From Aliiroseovarius sp. S1123 (GTDB lineage: Bacteria > Pseudomonadota > Alphaproteobacteria > Rhodobacterales > Rhodobacteraceae): DNA of 64,000 nt. Shown piece after piece: positions 63,567 to 64,000 of this stretch. A model generated the notes under the pieces. The model had not been told where the DNA came from. It ran no database searches and saw only the letters and a program-made list of their open reading frames with translations. Position 1 is the stretch's first letter; each line of letters begins with the position of its first letter. Where the stretch lies: assembly GCF_023015885.1 (NCBI RefSeq), contig NZ_JALKBE010000001.1, positions 62,001-126,000 on the forward strand, given 5' to 3'. The position numbers and the translations under genes are program-made.

Positions 63567-64000
63567 TCAGTTCGGACCAAGCCCCGCACGCATGACACGC
63601 TTGCGCATGGGGGCCACGTCATGCACCGCTTTCAGGCCCAGAAGCCTCACGGTTTGCATCACGCCATCCCCTGACCGTGTGACGCGGTTGAACAGGTCGA
63701 TGGCACGGGCGCGGCGCGCAATGTCAGGCGCGCGGGCCGCGTCATAGGCTTTCATCATCGCAGGATCCCCAAGGGCGCTTGGGTTGGCTTCGGCCAGTTC
63801 AAGCAATGCGATCACGTCATTGAGCGACGTGTTCAGCCCTTGAGCGCCGATCGGGGGCAGGGCGTGGGCGGCCTCGGCCACGACGGCGACGCGGCCCGAG
63901 ACCAGCTGATCCGCCGTCTGCGTGATGATCGGCCAGACCGAGCGATTGCCCTGAAGATGCATCCGCCCCAGCAACCCGGTCGAGCGCTGGAACATCACGT
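63567..64000 (-). CDS. UbiH/UbiF/Coq6-type FAD monooxygenase, C-terminal part
   Basis: The C-terminal 144 codons of a flavin hydroxylase, running off the right edge. The second FAD motif is VAVVAEAAHALPPIGAQGLN (GD replaced by AE in GDAAH), followed by TSLNDVIALLELAEANPSAL and YDAARAPDIARRARAIDLFN. These match ubiquinone-ring hydroxylases of the UbiH/UbiF/VisC group. Which ring position it acts on cannot be judged without the N-terminus. Confidence 0.87.
   Translation of the reverse strand, partial: VMFQRSTGLLGRMHLQGNRSVWPIITQTADQLVSGRVAVVAEAAHALPPIGAQGLNTSLNDVIALLELAEANPSALGDPAMMKAYDAARAPDIARRARAIDLFNRVTRSGDGVMQTVRLLGLKAVHDVAPMRKRVMRAGLGPN

Overview
The window is an ordinary-looking chromosomal segment of a high-GC (about 60%, estimated by eye) alphaproteobacterium. 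Protein style and gene order (ftsY–EamA–ispZ, glyQ–DUF6446–glyS, folB–folP–glmM, a SAM-II riboswitch before metZ, ctlX–arginase–ornithine cyclodeaminase) point to the Rhodobacteraceae/Roseobacter group. I see no insertion sequence, prophage, CRISPR array, tRNA or rRNA. Coding density is very high and most neighbours are convergent, divergent or overlapping.

Layout. 1–4.8 kb: a DUF937 protein, then a four-gene cassette of SxtJ-like membrane protein, 49-aa DUF5989 protein, carbamoyltransferase and membrane-anchored SGNH hydrolase. 4.8–8.8 kb: thioredoxin 2, an Lrp regulator and a divergent arginine/citrulline-to-proline operon. 8.9–16.4 kb: gcvH, a gamma-glutamylcyclotransferase, a MATE exporter, gltX, a small zincin, DUF1801, a Tat-exported MBL hydrolase and nadE. 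16.5–19.9 kb: an exported 19-repeat MORN protein, then leuA behind a leucine-rich leader peptide and attenuator-like hairpins. 20–26.7 kb: the rod-shape operon mreB-mreC-mreD-mrdA-mrdB plus a 2-hydroxyacid dehydrogenase.

26.7–33.4 kb (minus strand) is the most system-like stretch: a 27-aa membrane peptide, XpaC, TelA, a DUF2927 lipoprotein, an SPFH–GYF protein and a zinc-ribbon membrane protein, followed by a nitroreductase and dtd. It resembles a PspA-less relative of the Bacillus ydjFGHI / xpaC–telA membrane-stress genes. 33.5–45 kb: AlkB, a fused diaphorase subunit (NuoE+NuoF-like) without its catalytic partner, YhhN, ftsY with a Pro-Glu hexanucleotide repeat, an EamA transporter, ispZ, a GST, riboswitch-controlled metZ, folE2 and trkH. 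45–57.5 kb: an exported protein with a trypsin-like domain that seems to have lost its whole catalytic triad, glyQ–DUF6446–glyS, a divergent PPDK-like enzyme, a SleB-type wall hydrolase and folB-folP-glmM. 57.5–64 kb: an unusual ORF ending in a secretin-like tail, an EamA exporter divergent from an arsR–SRPBCC pair with operator palindromes, ilvC divergent from two tandem Lrp regulators, a class-V aminotransferase, a small membrane protein and the C-terminal part of a UbiH-type hydroxylase cut by the window edge.

The candidates I rate highest for something undescribed are the 27.9–33.4 kb membrane-stress-like cassette with its tiny peptide, the 1.0–4.8 kb carbamoyl-transfer cassette, the triad-less SPOR/PG-binding pseudoprotease, a three-copy intergenic repeat found just after stop codons, and the possibly leaderless leu leader peptide. 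All functional statements come from reading motifs and recalled family knowledge; no database search was run.
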